Below, in pieces: positions 36,443 through 47,047 of a DNA stretch of 64,000 bases (position 1 is the stretch's first letter; every line of letters starts with the position of its first letter). Source of the DNA: JAITWN01 sp034002745 (GTDB lineage: Bacteria; Pseudomonadota; Gammaproteobacteria; SZUA-140); the NCBI GenBank assembly GCA_034002745.1, contig JAVEZY010000011.1, forward strand, positions 1 through 64,000, given 5' to 3'. The translations under genes and the position numbers were made by a program. The notes below the pieces were generated by a model. It made no database searches and was not told the DNA's origin. It saw only the letters and a list, made by a program, of their open reading frames with translations.

Positions 36443-37402
36443 ATGAGCGAAGAGATCCACAGCCGGGTGCTGATCCTCGGTTCGGGGCCGGCCGGCTACA
36501 CGGCGGCAGTCTATGCAGCCCGGGCCAATCTGCGGCCGACGCTGGTCACCGGCCTGCAACAGGGCGGGCAGCTGACGACCACCACCGAGGTGGACAACTG
36601 GCCGGGTGATCCGGATGGGGTGCAGGGACCCGAACTCATGGATCGCATGCGCCGTCATGCGGAGCGTTTCGAGACCCGGCTGATCTTCGATCACATTCAT
36701 ACCGCCGAACTGGGACAGCGGCCGTTCCGCCTGATCGGCGACCAGGGCGCCTACACCTGCGACGCGCTCATCATCGCCACCGGTGCTTCCGCCAAGTACC
36801 TGGGGCTGCCTTCCGAGGAAGCCTTCATGGGCAAGGGCGTGTCGGCCTGCGCCACCTGCGACGGCTTCTTCTACCGCAACCGCAAGGTGGCGGTGATCGG
36901 CGGCGGCAATACTGCGGTCGAGGAGGCCCTCTATCTGTCGAACATCGCGTCCGAGGTCCACGTGGTGCATCGCCGCGACCGCTTCCGCTCCGAGAAGATC
37001 CTGTCCGACAAGCTGATGGAGAAGGCCGAACACGGCAACGTTCGCCTGCACTGGAACTCGGTCCTCGAGGAGGTGCTCGGTGACGATGCCGGCGTGACTG
37101 GCATGCGCATCCGCAGCGTGCAGGACGACAGCAGCAACGAAGTGGATGTGCACGGGGTGTTCATCGCCATCGGTCATCAGCCCAATACCGGGCTGTTCGA
37201 AGGCCAGCTCGAAATGCGCAACGGTTACGTCATGGTACAGAGCGGCATCAGCGGAAACGCAACCGCCACCAGTATTCCCGGTGTTTTCGCCGCCGGCGAC
37301 GTCGCCGACCAGGTGTATCGCCAGGCGGTCACCTCCGCCGGCAGCGGCTGCATGGCGGCGCTGGATGCCGAGCGCTATCTCGAAGGTCTTGAACAGGGCT
37401 GA
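36443..37402 (+). CDS. trxB: Thioredoxin reductase (NADPH)
   Basis: 319 residues from the ATG at 36443 (MSEEIHSRVLILGSG). FAD-binding LILGSGPAGYTAAVYAARA, the redox-active disulphide in SACATCDGFF, and the NADPH-binding GGGNTAVEEALYL are all present. The C-terminal FAD stretch is GVFAAGDVADQVYRQAVTSA. It keeps thioredoxin reduced. Divergent from ftsK, as in Pseudomonas. Confidence 0.97.
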   Translation: MSEEIHSRVLILGSGPAGYTAAVYAARANLRPTLVTGLQQGGQLTTTTEVDNWPGDPDGVQGPELMDRMRRHAERFETRLIFDHIHTAELGQRPFRLIGDQGAYTCDALIIATGASAKYLGLPSEEAFMGKGVSACATCDGFFYRNRKVAVIGGGNTAVEEALYLSNIASEVHVVHRRDRFRSEKILSDKLMEKAEHGNVRLHWNSVLEEVLGDDAGVTGMRIRSVQDDSSNEVDVHGVFIAIGHQPNTGLFEGQLEMRNGYVMVQSGISGNATATSIPGVFAAGDVADQVYRQAVTSAGSGCMAALDAERYLEGLEQG

Positions 37403-37493
37403 ACCAGAGGTGTCCCGTGGTCCGGCGCCGGGCAGCGGGACAGCGGTTGCGGTCGGCGGTGCGGAGGCGGGAGCGGAGCGGTGCGCGACTGAT

Positions 37494-38636
37494 ATGCGGA
37501 TCGAATGCCATGCCGATATCGATGCGCTCGATCCCGCGCAGTGGGATGCGCTTGCCGGTCCGCAGCCTTTCCTCAGTCACGCGTTCTTCTCCGCACTGGC
37601 GCGCCATGGCGCCATCGGCGGAGACAGCGGCTGGCAGCCTCGCTTTCTCGTCCTTGTCGGCGAGGACGGGCGCTGGCGAGGCGCGCTGCCTGCATTCCTC
37701 AAGCATCATTCCTTCGGCGAGTTCGTCTTCGACTGGGATTGGGCCGAAGCCTACCGGCGCCATGGTCTGCGCTACTATCCCAAGCTGGTGGTCGGTGTTC
37801 CCTATACGCCGGTGACCGGGCCTCGTCTGCTGCTGGCTCCGGGCGCCGGGGATGCCGGGCGCGCCGCCCTGGTCGATGCGGCGCTCGAGCTGGCGCAGGA
37901 CTGCGAGGCTTCCTCGCTGCACTGGCTGTTCACCGACGAGACCGATACTGCGCTGCTTCGCCAGCGGGGCATGATGGTTCGTGACGGCTGCCAGTTTCAC
38001 TGGCGCAACCGCGGCTACCGCGATTTCGACGATTTCCTGGATACGCTTTCTTCCCGCTACCGCAAGCAGGTACGGGCGGAGCGCCGCTCGGTGCGCGAGC
38101 AGGGGCTTGCGGTCGAACTCATGTCCGGTGCTTCCGCGGCGCCCGCTCTCTGGGACGAGTTTCATCGCTTCTATCTCTCCACCTTCGAGCGCAAGGGCAA
38201 CTTCGCGCCGCTGCCCGCGGCGTTCTTCCGCGATGTCGGCGAGGCGCTCGGCGAGCGGATCGTGCTGATTCTCGCCCGCCGCGGCGGCCGCTGCATCGGC
38301 GGCGCCTTCTTCTGGCTCGCCGCCGGCACGCTCTATGGCCGGCACTGGGGCGCCATCGAGGAGTGCCCGAACCTGCATTTCGAACTGTGCTATTACCGCG
38401 CGATCGAATACTGCATAGCGCACGGCGTGCAGTGCTTCGAGGGCGGCGCGCAGGGTGAATACAAGCTGCGGCGGGGATTCGAGCCGGTGGTGACCCGCTC
38501 GGCGCACTGGATCGCTCATGACGAGTTCGCGCGCGCCATCTCCCGTTATGTCGACGAGGAGCGCGATGCCGTCGGCCGCTATGTGGCGCAGGCGCGCGAG
38601 CACCTGCCGTTCAGGAGGGCGCATGCCGGCGGCTGA
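37494..38636 (+). CDS. DUF482-type GNAT-like acyltransferase
   Basis: 380 residues from the ATG at 37494. The protein matches the FemAB-like/DUF482 family seen before aat in many gammaproteobacteria (name and association from memory). Segments include QPFLSHAFFSALARHGAIG, LRYYPKLVVGVPYTPVTGPR and YYRAIEYCIAHGVQCFEGGA with AQGEYKLRRGFEP. It probably transfers an acyl or aminoacyl group, but the substrate is unknown. Its end overlaps the aat start by 14 bases. Confidence 0.85.
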   Translation: MRIECHADIDALDPAQWDALAGPQPFLSHAFFSALARHGAIGGDSGWQPRFLVLVGEDGRWRGALPAFLKHHSFGEFVFDWDWAEAYRRHGLRYYPKLVVGVPYTPVTGPRLLLAPGAGDAGRAALVDAALELAQDCEASSLHWLFTDETDTALLRQRGMMVRDGCQFHWRNRGYRDFDDFLDTLSSRYRKQVRAERRSVREQGLAVELMSGASAAPALWDEFHRFYLSTFERKGNFAPLPAAFFRDVGEALGERIVLILARRGGRCIGGAFFWLAAGTLYGRHWGAIEECPNLHFELCYYRAIEYCIAHGVQCFEGGAQGEYKLRRGFEPVVTRSAHWIAHDEFARAISRYVDEERDAVGRYVAQAREHLPFRRAHAGG

Positions 38637-39357
38637 ACGACGCTTTCCGGTGCTGCTCGATCCGCATGCCGAAACCTGCGAGTTCCCGGATGTTTCGCTG
38701 GCGCTGACCGAACCGGCCGGCCTGCTCGCCGTGGGCGGTTCGCTCGCGCCCGATTGTCTGCTGCGCGCCTATCGCAGCGGGATCTTCCCCTGGTACGAGG
38801 AAGGTCAACCGATTCTGTGGTGGTCCCCCGATCCACGCCTGGTGCTGTTTCCCGAGCGCCTGCGAGTGTCCCGCAGCCTGCGCAAGACGCTGCGCAACGG
38901 CGGCTTCGAGGTCGGCTTCGACCGTGATTTCCCCGCCGTCATCCGTGCCTGCGGCGAGCCGCGGGCGCCGGGGACGGGTACCTGGATCACCAGGGAGATG
39001 ATCGCTGCCTACGAGCGGCTGCACCGCCTCGGACACGCTCATTCGGTGGAAGTGTGGCACGAGGGGCGTCTGGTGGGTGGCCTGTATGGCGTGGCGCTGG
39101 GTCGTGTATTCTTCGGGGAGTCGATGTTTCATCGCCGCACCGACGCCTCCAAGGTGGCTTTTGTCGCGCTCGTCAGCCGGCTGAGCGCAGCGGGGTTCGA
39201 GATGATCGATTGTCAGATGGAAACGGCTCACCTGCGCAGTCTTGGCGCCGAAACCCTGCCGCGCGCGGTGTTCATCGAAAAGCTCATCGCCTGTGATCTC
39301 GATGCGCGCGCGCTCGCCCCGCAGGATCCGCGGCCGGCGGCGGAGGTGGTCGCCTGA
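38623..39357 (+). CDS. aat: Leucyl/phenylalanyl-tRNA-protein transferase
   Basis: 244 residues; GGAGGG before the ATG at 38623 fixes the start inside the end of the preceding gene. It adds Leu or Phe from charged tRNA to proteins with N-terminal Arg or Lys and so marks them for ClpAP. Signatures: RAYRSGIFPWYEEGQPILWW, GTGTWITREMIAAYERLH and SVEVWHEGRLVGGLYGVALG. It is grouped with bpt, clpA and clpS, the whole N-end rule pathway. Confidence 0.96.
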   Translation: MPAAERRFPVLLDPHAETCEFPDVSLALTEPAGLLAVGGSLAPDCLLRAYRSGIFPWYEEGQPILWWSPDPRLVLFPERLRVSRSLRKTLRNGGFEVGFDRDFPAVIRACGEPRAPGTGTWITREMIAAYERLHRLGHAHSVEVWHEGRLVGGLYGVALGRVFFGESMFHRRTDASKVAFVALVSRLSAAGFEMIDCQMETAHLRSLGAETLPRAVFIEKLIACDLDARALAPQDPRPAAEVVA

Positions 39358-40073
39358 TGTCGAACAACCAGCGCCAGGTCGTATTCTTTCGCAGTCTGCC
39401 CCAGGAGTGCGGATATCTGCCGCGCCGGGAAACGGTCAATGCCGTGCTGGATCCCGAGATCATGCCGGACCCGGCGCTGTACAGTCGTCTGGTCGGGCTC
39501 GGCTTTCGTCGCAGCGGTTCGCGGATCTACCGCCCGAACTGTCCCGGCTGCAGCGCCTGCAGGGCGCTTCGCGTTCCCGTGTCCGCCTTTCGGGCCGATC
39601 GCAGTCAGCGGCGCACCTGGCGCCGTCACCAGCACTGGACCGTCGAGGAAAGAGCGCCCGAGTTCCACGACGAACACTACCAGCTCTATCGCCGCTACCT
39701 TGGGAGCCGCCATCCCGAGGGCGGCATGGATGATCCCGGTCCCGAGGACTATCTTTCCTTCCTGGTCTGTGAAGGCATCGATACGCGGTTCGTCGAGTTC
39801 AGGGAAGGGGGAAGGTGCGTTGCGGTCGCGGTGACCGATGTGCTCGTCAATGGTCTGTCCGCGGTGTATACCTTCTACGATCCCGAAATCGAGGGCGGCC
39901 CCGGCGTCTTTGCCGTTCTGTCGCAGATCGAGATGGCGCGACGCCTGAACCTGGAATGGCTTTATCTCGGTTACTGGATCGAAGAGTGCCGCAAGATGAG
40001 CTACAAGATCCGCTACCGGCCGTGCGAACTGTTTGTCGACGGATCATGGGTCGGGGCGGATCGGGTGATATGA
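39357..40073 (+). CDS. bpt: Aspartate/glutamate leucyltransferase
   Basis: 238 residues, coupled to aat (TGATG). The N-terminal part has CGYLPRRETVNAVLDPE, and the cysteine-rich NCPGCSACRALRVPV is typical; the C-terminal half has a GNAT fold (DVLVNGLSAVYTFYDPE, then IEECRKMSYKIRYRPCE). It puts leucine on N-terminal Asp or Glu, making a ClpS/ClpAP substrate. The older name is ate-like. Confidence 0.95.
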   Translation: MSNNQRQVVFFRSLPQECGYLPRRETVNAVLDPEIMPDPALYSRLVGLGFRRSGSRIYRPNCPGCSACRALRVPVSAFRADRSQRRTWRRHQHWTVEERAPEFHDEHYQLYRRYLGSRHPEGGMDDPGPEDYLSFLVCEGIDTRFVEFREGGRCVAVAVTDVLVNGLSAVYTFYDPEIEGGPGVFAVLSQIEMARRLNLEWLYLGYWIEECRKMSYKIRYRPCELFVDGSWVGADRVI

Positions 40074-40105
40074 CATTTGCGGTATGCGTGCAGGGCGCGA
40101 GAGAG

Positions 40106-40111
40106 TATAAT
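40106..40111 (+). promoter_or_regulatory. -10 box for infA
   Basis: Perfect TATAAT 76 bases before the infA ATG, just after bpt, with TATGCG 17 bases upstream as a weak -35. It would give infA its own transcript. Confidence 0.5.
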
Positions 40112-40186
40112 CCCCGGGTTCCGTTCGGCGCACGTTCCGGCGCGTTGGCGGACGTGATGATGAACCGTGTCTGTGAGTGGAGGAGT

Positions 40187-40405
40187 ATGGCGAGAGAAGA
40201 CCACATCGAAATGGAGGGAGTCGTGATCGAGACCCTTCCGAACACCATGTTTCGCGTCGAGCTCGAGAATGGTCACAAGGTGACCGCGCATATCTCGGGC
40301 AAGATGCGCAAGCACTACATCCGCATTCTCACCGGTGATCGCGTGACGGTACAGCTGACACCGTACGACCTCTCCAAGGGCAGGATCGTCTTTCGTTCCA
40401 AGTGA
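40187..40405 (+). CDS. infA: Translation initiation factor IF-1
   Basis: 72 residues, the exact family length, starting at the ATG at 40187 after GGAGGAGT. The S1-like OB fold is complete (MEGVVIETLPNTMFRVELEN, then GKMRKHYIRILTGDRVTVQL). It binds the A site of the 30S subunit during initiation. Longer frames starting further left only overlap bpt in another register. It converges with clpA across 24 bases. Confidence 0.98.
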   Translation: MAREDHIEMEGVVIETLPNTMFRVELENGHKVTAHISGKMRKHYIRILTGDRVTVQLTPYDLSKGRIVFRSK

Positions 40406-40429
40406 CGCGGACGGCGGACGGACTTCCCG

Positions 40430-42691
40430 TCAGCCCTCCACGGTCTCTTCGATCCCCTCGATATCGAAGCTCAGGCTGTCTCCCCGGAGCGCGACCCGCA
40501 CCACGCCGCCCTTCACCAGGCGACCGAAGAGCAGTTCTTCCGCCAGCGGCTTCTTGATGTAGTCCTGGATGGTCCGCGCCATGGGGCGCGCGCCCATGCG
40601 GGCATCGAAGCCGCGCTCCGCCAGCCAGGCGCGGGCTGCTTCATCGACCTGCAGTGATACCTTGCGTTCCTCGAGCTGGGCTTCCAGTTCGATGAGGAAC
40701 TTGTCCACGACCTTGCTGACCACCTCCGGCGACAGCGCGCGGAACTGCACGATCGCGTCCAGTCGATTGCGGAATTCCGGCGAGAACATCCGCTTGATCG
40801 TTTCCATGGCGTCGGTGGAGTGATCCTGCTGCGAAAAACCGATCGAGGAACGGCTCAGCTGCTCGGCGCCGGCGTTGGTGGACATCACCAGGATGACATT
40901 GCGGAAATCCGCCTTGCGCCCGTTGTTGTCGGTGAGGGTGCCGTGATCCATTACCTGCAGCAGCAGGTTGTAGACGTCGGGATGCGCCTTCTCGATCTCG
41001 TCGAGCAGCAGGACCGCGTGCGGATGACGGTTCACCGCCTCGGTGAGCAGCCCGCCCTGGTCGAAGCCGACGTAGCCGGGCGGGGCGCCGATCAGGCGCG
41101 ATACCGTATGGCGCTCCATGTATTCGGACATGTCGAAGCGGATCAGCTCGATGCCGAGAATATTGGCCAGCTGGCGGCTGACTTCGGTCTTGCCCACGCC
41201 GGTGGGGCCGGCGAGCAGGAAGGAGCCGATCGGACGCTCGGTATTGCCGAGTCCCGAGCGCGCCATCTTGATCGCGCCGGCAAGCGCCTCGATGGCCTCG
41301 TTCTGGCCATAGATGACCATCTGCAGGTCGCGTTCCAGCGTGCGCAGCTTGTCCTTGTCGGAATGGCTGACGGTCTTCGAGGGAATGCGCGCGATCTTGG
41401 CGACGATCGCTTCCACGTCCTTCACGCCGATGGTCTTCTTGCGCTTGGAAGGCGCCAGCAGGTGCTGGTAGGCGCCGGCTTCGTCGATGACGTCGATCGC
41501 CTTGTCCGGCAGGAAGCGGTCGTTGATGTAGCGCGCCGACAGGTTGACGGCGGCGCGCAGCGCCTCGCGCGAATACTTGACGCGGTGATGCTCCTCGAAG
41601 CGCGACTTCAGTCCCTGCAGGATCTTCACCGCTTCCTCGATGCTCGGCTCGGTGACGTCGATCTTCTGGAAGCGCCGGGCGAGGGCGCGGTCCTTTTCGA
41701 AAATGCCGCGATACTCGTTGTACGTCGTCGAACCGATGCAGCGCAGTTCGCCCGAGGACAGCATGGGCTTGATCAGGTTGGATGCGTCCATCACGCCGCC
41801 GGAGGTGGAGCCGGCGCCGATGATGGTGTGGATCTCGTCGATGAACAGGATGGCTCCCGGCTCCTTGCGCAGCTGGGCCAGGATCCCCTTGAGGCGTTTC
41901 TCGAAGTCGCCGCGATACTTGGTGCCGGCGAGCAGGGCGCCCATGTCCAGCGAATAGATGGTGCTGCCGCTGAGAACGTCGGGCACCTCGCCGTCGAGAA
42001 TGCGTCGCGCCAGTCCTTCGGCGATCGCTGTCTTGCCGACACCGGCCTCGCCGATCAGCAGCGGATTGTTCTTGCGCCTGCGGCACAGCACCTGGATGAC
42101 GCGCTCGATCTCGTGCTCGCGGCCGATGAGCGGATCGATCAGGCCCATGCGGGCGCGATGATTGAGATTGGTCGCAAACTGTTCGAGCGGGCTGCGCGAC
42201 TGGGCATCGCCTTCGCTTTCCTGGTCGGTGGGCAGCAGGCTTTCGCCGTCGTCATCGCCGCTGATCTTGGCGATGCCGTGGGAAATGTAATTGACCACGT
42301 CGAGCCGGGTAACGTTCTGGGTGTTCAGGCAGTAGACCGCCTGGGAATCCTGTTCGCCGAAGATGGCGACCAGCAGATTCGCCGCGCCGACCTCGCGCTT
42401 GCCGGAGGACTGGACGTGGAACACGGCACGCTGCAGTACGCGCTGAAAGCCCAGGGTGGGCTGTGTGTCGCGGCTTTCGTCCTGCAGGCGCGGGGTGGTT
42501 TCATCCAGGAAAGTGGTGAGTTCCTGGCGCAGGGTGTCGATGTCGACGCCGCAGGCCCGGAGCACGGACGTGGCGGCGGAGTTGTCCAGCAGAGCCAGCA
42601 GCAGATGCTCCACGGTAATGAATTCGTGGTTCTTGTTGCGGGCTTCCTGGAATGCCGCATTCAGGGTGTACTCGACGTCCTTGCTCAGCAT
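40430..42691 (-). CDS. clpA: ATP-dependent Clp protease ATP-binding subunit ClpA
   Basis: 753 residues. N-domain of two Clp repeats (LNAAFQEARNKNHEFITVEH), first AAA+ module (Walker A GEAGVGKTAIAEGLARR, Walker B ILFIDEIHTIIGAG) and second module (GPTGVGKTEVSRQLANILG, LLLDEIEKAHPDV). The C-terminal part carries the IGF-type ClpP loop region. The hexamer unfolds proteins, including N-end rule substrates brought by ClpS, and feeds them to ClpP. clpS lies just upstream (29 bases) in the same unit. Confidence 0.98.
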   Translation of the reverse strand: MLSKDVEYTLNAAFQEARNKNHEFITVEHLLLALLDNSAATSVLRACGVDIDTLRQELTTFLDETTPRLQDESRDTQPTLGFQRVLQRAVFHVQSSGKREVGAANLLVAIFGEQDSQAVYCLNTQNVTRLDVVNYISHGIAKISGDDDGESLLPTDQESEGDAQSRSPLEQFATNLNHRARMGLIDPLIGREHEIERVIQVLCRRRKNNPLLIGEAGVGKTAIAEGLARRILDGEVPDVLSGSTIYSLDMGALLAGTKYRGDFEKRLKGILAQLRKEPGAILFIDEIHTIIGAGSTSGGVMDASNLIKPMLSSGELRCIGSTTYNEYRGIFEKDRALARRFQKIDVTEPSIEEAVKILQGLKSRFEEHHRVKYSREALRAAVNLSARYINDRFLPDKAIDVIDEAGAYQHLLAPSKRKKTIGVKDVEAIVAKIARIPSKTVSHSDKDKLRTLERDLQMVIYGQNEAIEALAGAIKMARSGLGNTERPIGSFLLAGPTGVGKTEVSRQLANILGIELIRFDMSEYMERHTVSRLIGAPPGYVGFDQGGLLTEAVNRHPHAVLLLDEIEKAHPDVYNLLLQVMDHGTLTDNNGRKADFRNVILVMSTNAGAEQLSRSSIGFSQQDHSTDAMETIKRMFSPEFRNRLDAIVQFRALSPEVVSKVVDKFLIELEAQLEERKVSLQVDEAARAWLAERGFDARMGARPMARTIQDYIKKPLAEELLFGRLVKGGVVRVALRGDSLSFDIEGIEETVEG

Positions 42692-42719
42692 TGTGCCACC
42701 TTAGGATATTTGCGACGGA

Positions 42720-43043
42720 TCAGACCTTCTCCATGGTGCATTTGAGCGGGTGCTGATGCTCGCGCGCGAACTGGTTGACCAGCGCCACCTTGGTTTCGGC
42801 GATGTCGCGATTGAAGATCCCGCACACGCCCATTCCCCGGGTGTGAACCTGCATCATCACCTGGGTTGCCTTCTCAAGGTCCATGCCGAAGAACTTCTGC
42901 AGGATGTACACGACAAAGTCCATGGGCGTGTAGTCGTCATTCAGCAGCAGCACCTTGTACAGGGGCGGCCGCCGCAGCTTGGGCTTCGCTTCCTGCAGCG
43001 CCAATCCATCGTCACCGGCGGGGCGTTGTCTGATCGGCTTCAT
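42720..43043 (-). CDS. clpS: ClpA adaptor ClpS
   Basis: 107 residues. The N-degron binding core is visible as KVLLLNDDYTPMDFVVYILQ and MQVHTRGMGVCGIFNRDIAE, with the conserved residues of the hydrophobic pocket. It hands proteins with N-terminal Leu, Phe, Tyr or Trp to ClpA. First gene of the clpS-clpA unit. Confidence 0.98.
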   Translation of the reverse strand: MKPIRQRPAGDDGLALQEAKPKLRRPPLYKVLLLNDDYTPMDFVVYILQKFFGMDLEKATQVMMQVHTRGMGVCGIFNRDIAETKVALVNQFAREHQHPLKCTMEKV

Positions 43044-43519
43044 GGGGCAATTATAGCCGAAAAGTCAGAACGTTTCCCCGCGGAGCGCGGCGTTCTCCGC
43101 GACGGTTTGCCGACAAGGACGTCTGTCGCGCACACCTTTTCCTCCTCACGCAATAGTAGCGTCACGGCCGTGAAAAGCATGAGCGCTGCCGTGCGGCGGA
43201 CGTCTGCGCGCCGCCGCAGTCTACACGCAGCAAGATGCCTGCCAGCGTGCGAGCGAGCGCCCGACGGCGTCACCTCTTGACGACGGGCGGCGCTTGCGCA
43301 AAGCTGGAGCGGTACGAAGGGGGAGCATCCTCGTTTGCGGGATGCTCGGGGGAAACATCGGGCTAGTGACTGCGATGGCCGGCAACCGGCTTCTCTCCTC
43401 TTTTACTCGGCGGCGATTCTTCGCTGCACGCCCGCCTTTTACCGGTTCATCCGATCATCATCCTTCCCGGCGTTCGTTGCCGCGACCCGCGTCGCGGAAT
43501 CTGGAGGTGCCGCAGGAAA
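43044..43519. other. Divergent control region of clpS and csp
   Basis: About 475 bases without a supportable gene. It must hold the clpS promoter and a long 5' leader of the cold-shock gene. A hairpin (GAGCATCC at 43323-43330 with GGATGCTC at 43340-43347) lies about 175 bases before csp. Long structured leaders are known for cold-shock mRNAs. Confidence 0.55.
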
Positions 43520-43735
43520 ATGGCCACGGGTATCGTGAAATGGTTCAACAATGCCAAGGGGTTTGGATTCGTATCTCCTGACGGGGGAGGCGATGACATC
43601 TTCGCGCACTTTTCCGTCATCGAGATGGAAGGCTACAAGAGCCTGAAGCAGGGTCAGAAGGTGGAGTTCGATATCGCCGAAGGCCCGAAAGGATTGTTTG
43701 CCGAGAAGATTCGGCTGTCTTCGGGGCGCGGATGA
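43520..43735 (+). CDS. cspD: CspA-family cold-shock protein
   Basis: 71 residues. The RNA-binding motifs RNP1 (KGFGFVSP) and RNP2 (DIFAHFS) are intact, in an OB fold typical of CspA/CspD. It binds single-stranded nucleic acid. The symbol cspD is given because it lies beside clpS, as in other gammaproteobacteria. The extra GGG in PDGGGDDIF is a small insertion. GGAGGTGCCGCAGGAAA precedes the ATG. Confidence 0.93.
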   Translation: MATGIVKWFNNAKGFGFVSPDGGGDDIFAHFSVIEMEGYKSLKQGQKVEFDIAEGPKGLFAEKIRLSSGRG

Positions 43736-43736
43736 G

Positions 43737-43764
43737 ACGCTGCCGCCCTGACGGGCGGCAGCGT
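43737..43764. terminator. Bidirectional hairpin terminator between csp and icd
   Basis: ACGCTGCCGCCC (43737-43748) pairs perfectly with GGGCGGCAGCGT (43753-43764) around a TGAC loop, followed by TTCGTG. The 12-bp stem sits between the two stop codons of convergent genes. The T-tract is short, so termination may be partial. Confidence 0.75.
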
Positions 43765-43771
43765 TTCGTGT

Positions 43772-45025
<1,254 letters not shown>

Positions 45026-45206
45026 GGGCGGTACCTTCTCTGTCTGCGGTTGCGGGAAAGAGTCCGAAGATACCGGTGCGGCTGCGGCTGCACAAGGTCC
45101 GGCGTCGTTCCGCCGGACCTCTGTGGCGGCGCCGCGCGGCCCGCCCGGATACGCCGCGGCGAGCGCGCCAGCGCTGCCCGCCGCTTTTCTCCGCGCCTGT
45201 CCGGTC

Positions 45207-45215
45207 TGTTACAAT
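45207..45215 (+). promoter_or_regulatory. Extended -10 promoter for mnmA
   Basis: TGT-TACAAT (TGn extended -10) lies about 35 bases before the mnmA ATG, in the divergent space between icd and mnmA. No good -35 was seen, which extended -10 promoters do not need. Confidence 0.45.
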
Positions 45216-45250
45216 GACGCGGCAACAGCTTGAGAGTGCGAGTGAATTCC

Positions 45251-46399
45251 ATGGATTTTCCGATGCGCGGCGAACGCGTGGTGGTGGGCATGTCGGGCGG
45301 CGTCGACTCGTCGGTCGCCGCGCTCCTGCTCGTTCGCCAGGGGTGCGAAGTCACCGGCGTCTTCATGAAGAACTGGGACGAGGATCCGGCGGACGGAGCG
45401 CCATGCCCGGCCGAGCGCGATGCGCTCGATGCGCTGGAAGCGTGCGATCGCATCGGTATCGCGCTGGATGCGGTCAGCTTCGTCGACGAGTACCGGGAGC
45501 GGGTGTTCGCGCGCTTTCTCGAGGAATACAACGCCGGGCGCACGCCCAATCCGGACATCCTGTGCAACAGCGAGATCAAGTTCCGCGCCTTTCTGGATCA
45601 CGCGCTGGCGCGGGGGGCCGCCTGGCTCGCGACCGGCCATTACGCCACTGTGCGGCGTGATGACGGACACTGTCGCCTGTTCAAGGGCGCAGACCCGGGC
45701 AAGGACCAGACCTACTTTCTTCACGCCCTGTCCCAGGAGCAGTTGGCGCGCGCGGTGTTTCCCGTCGGCGGCATGCACAAGCAGCGGGTACGCGAAATGG
45801 CGCGGGAGGCCGGGCTGGTGAATCACGACCGGAAAGACAGTACCGGTATCTGTTTCATCGGCGAGCGTCGCTTCACCGAATTCCTCAAGCGCTACCTTCC
45901 GGTGCGCGCCGGCGAGATCCGCAGCGTCGGCGGCGAGATGCTCGGCTGGCACGAGGGGCTGATGTTCTACACCCTGGGCCAGCGCAAGGGCCTGGGGATC
46001 GGCGGGCGCGCCGGGAGCAGCGGCGAGCCCTGGTACGTGGCCGCCAAGGACATGGCGACCAACACCCTGGTGGTCGTCCAGGGTGAACATCCCTTGCTCT
46101 ACAGTGATGAGCTGTCGGCGGCGGCACTGAACTGGATCGCGCCGGCGCCCATGCCGGGAGAGGTGCTGCGCTGTCGCGCCAAGACGCGTTACCGCCAGCC
46201 GGACCAGGACTGCACCGTCGAGGTCGGCGACGGCGGCCGCTGCCGCGTGGTGTTCGATCGACCGCAGCGCGCGGTGACGCCGGGGCAGTCGGTGGTGTTC
46301 TACCGGGGCGATGAATGTCTGGGCGGTGGCATCATCGAGCATGCCGCCCGGAGTTCGCGCGCCGCCGGCGCCGCGATCCTCGCGGCGCGGAGTGCCTGA
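45251..46399 (+). CDS. mnmA: tRNA 2-thiouridylase MnmA
   Basis: 382 residues from the ATG at 45251; a TTG at 45230 would add 7. It makes 2-thiouridine at U34 of tRNAs for Lys, Glu and Gln. The PP-loop ATPase motif is GMSGGVDSSVAALLL. The two catalytic cysteines are in NPDILCNSEIKF and STGICFIGERRF. The C-terminal tRNA-binding part is complete. Followed by hflD after 2 bases. Confidence 0.96.
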   Translation: MDFPMRGERVVVGMSGGVDSSVAALLLVRQGCEVTGVFMKNWDEDPADGAPCPAERDALDALEACDRIGIALDAVSFVDEYRERVFARFLEEYNAGRTPNPDILCNSEIKFRAFLDHALARGAAWLATGHYATVRRDDGHCRLFKGADPGKDQTYFLHALSQEQLARAVFPVGGMHKQRVREMAREAGLVNHDRKDSTGICFIGERRFTEFLKRYLPVRAGEIRSVGGEMLGWHEGLMFYTLGQRKGLGIGGRAGSSGEPWYVAAKDMATNTLVVVQGEHPLLYSDELSAAALNWIAPAPMPGEVLRCRAKTRYRQPDQDCTVEVGDGGRCRVVFDRPQRAVTPGQSVVFYRGDECLGGGIIEHAARSSRAAGAAILAARSA

Positions 46400-46401
46400 T
46401 C

Positions 46402-47034
46402 ATGGCCCGTACGCTGGATGATGCCGCCATCGCCCTCGCCGGAGCCTTTCAGTCCGCCTGGCTGGTCAATGAAGCGGCGGTGCGGGGCAGGGTGCCGCCG
46501 GCGCCTTTCGCCTGCGTCATCGAAGCCATTTTCATGGTCGATCCGCCGGACACCCCTTCGGTCTACGGCGGTGTGGCGAATCTCGATATCGGCCTCGGCC
46601 TGCTCGAGCGTCACCTGAGCGGCAAGCCGCCCGCCGAGGAAATGCAGATCGTCCGTTATGTGCTCGGCGTGCTGCACCTGGAGCGTAAGCTGGTCAGGAA
46701 CCGGGAGCTGATGGATAAACTCGGCGCCGGCATCAAGCGCATACGGGGACAGGCGGAGCATTTCTCGACCACACACGAGAACGTGATCGCGGCACTCGCC
46801 GACCTTTACATCAACACCGTCAGCACGCTCACACCGCGCATCATCGTTGGCGGCGAGCACGGCCACCTCACTCAGCCCGCCAACGCCAACCGCGTGCGCG
46901 CGTTGCTGCTGGCGGCGATGCGCTCGGCGGTGCTGTGGCGGCAGAACGGCGGGACGCGCATGCAGCTCCTGTTCCGTCGGCGGCAGATCGCCACCGCGGC
47001 GCAGCGCCTGCGCGAGGCCGCGCAGACTTCCTGA
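46402..47034 (+). CDS. hflD: High-frequency lysogenisation protein HflD homologue
   Basis: 210 residues from the ATG at 46402. An alpha-helical protein of the HflD family (E. coli YcfC): QSAWLVNEAAVRGRVP, NLDIGLGLLERHLSG, IVRYVLGVLHLERKL and RVRALLLAAMRSAVLWRQ. In E. coli it inhibits phage lambda CII. Its cellular job in lambda-free bacteria is not known. The place between mnmA and purB is the normal one. Confidence 0.95.
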   Translation: MARTLDDAAIALAGAFQSAWLVNEAAVRGRVPPAPFACVIEAIFMVDPPDTPSVYGGVANLDIGLGLLERHLSGKPPAEEMQIVRYVLGVLHLERKLVRNRELMDKLGAGIKRIRGQAEHFSTTHENVIAALADLYINTVSTLTPRIIVGGEHGHLTQPANANRVRALLLAAMRSAVLWRQNGGTRMQLLFRRRQIATAAQRLREAAQTS

Positions 47035-47047
47035 ACAAGAGGGAATC

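Noticed and set aside
40820..42745. 641-codon plus-strand frame opposite clpA
   Set aside because: Shadow of clpA; no ribosome site or domain.
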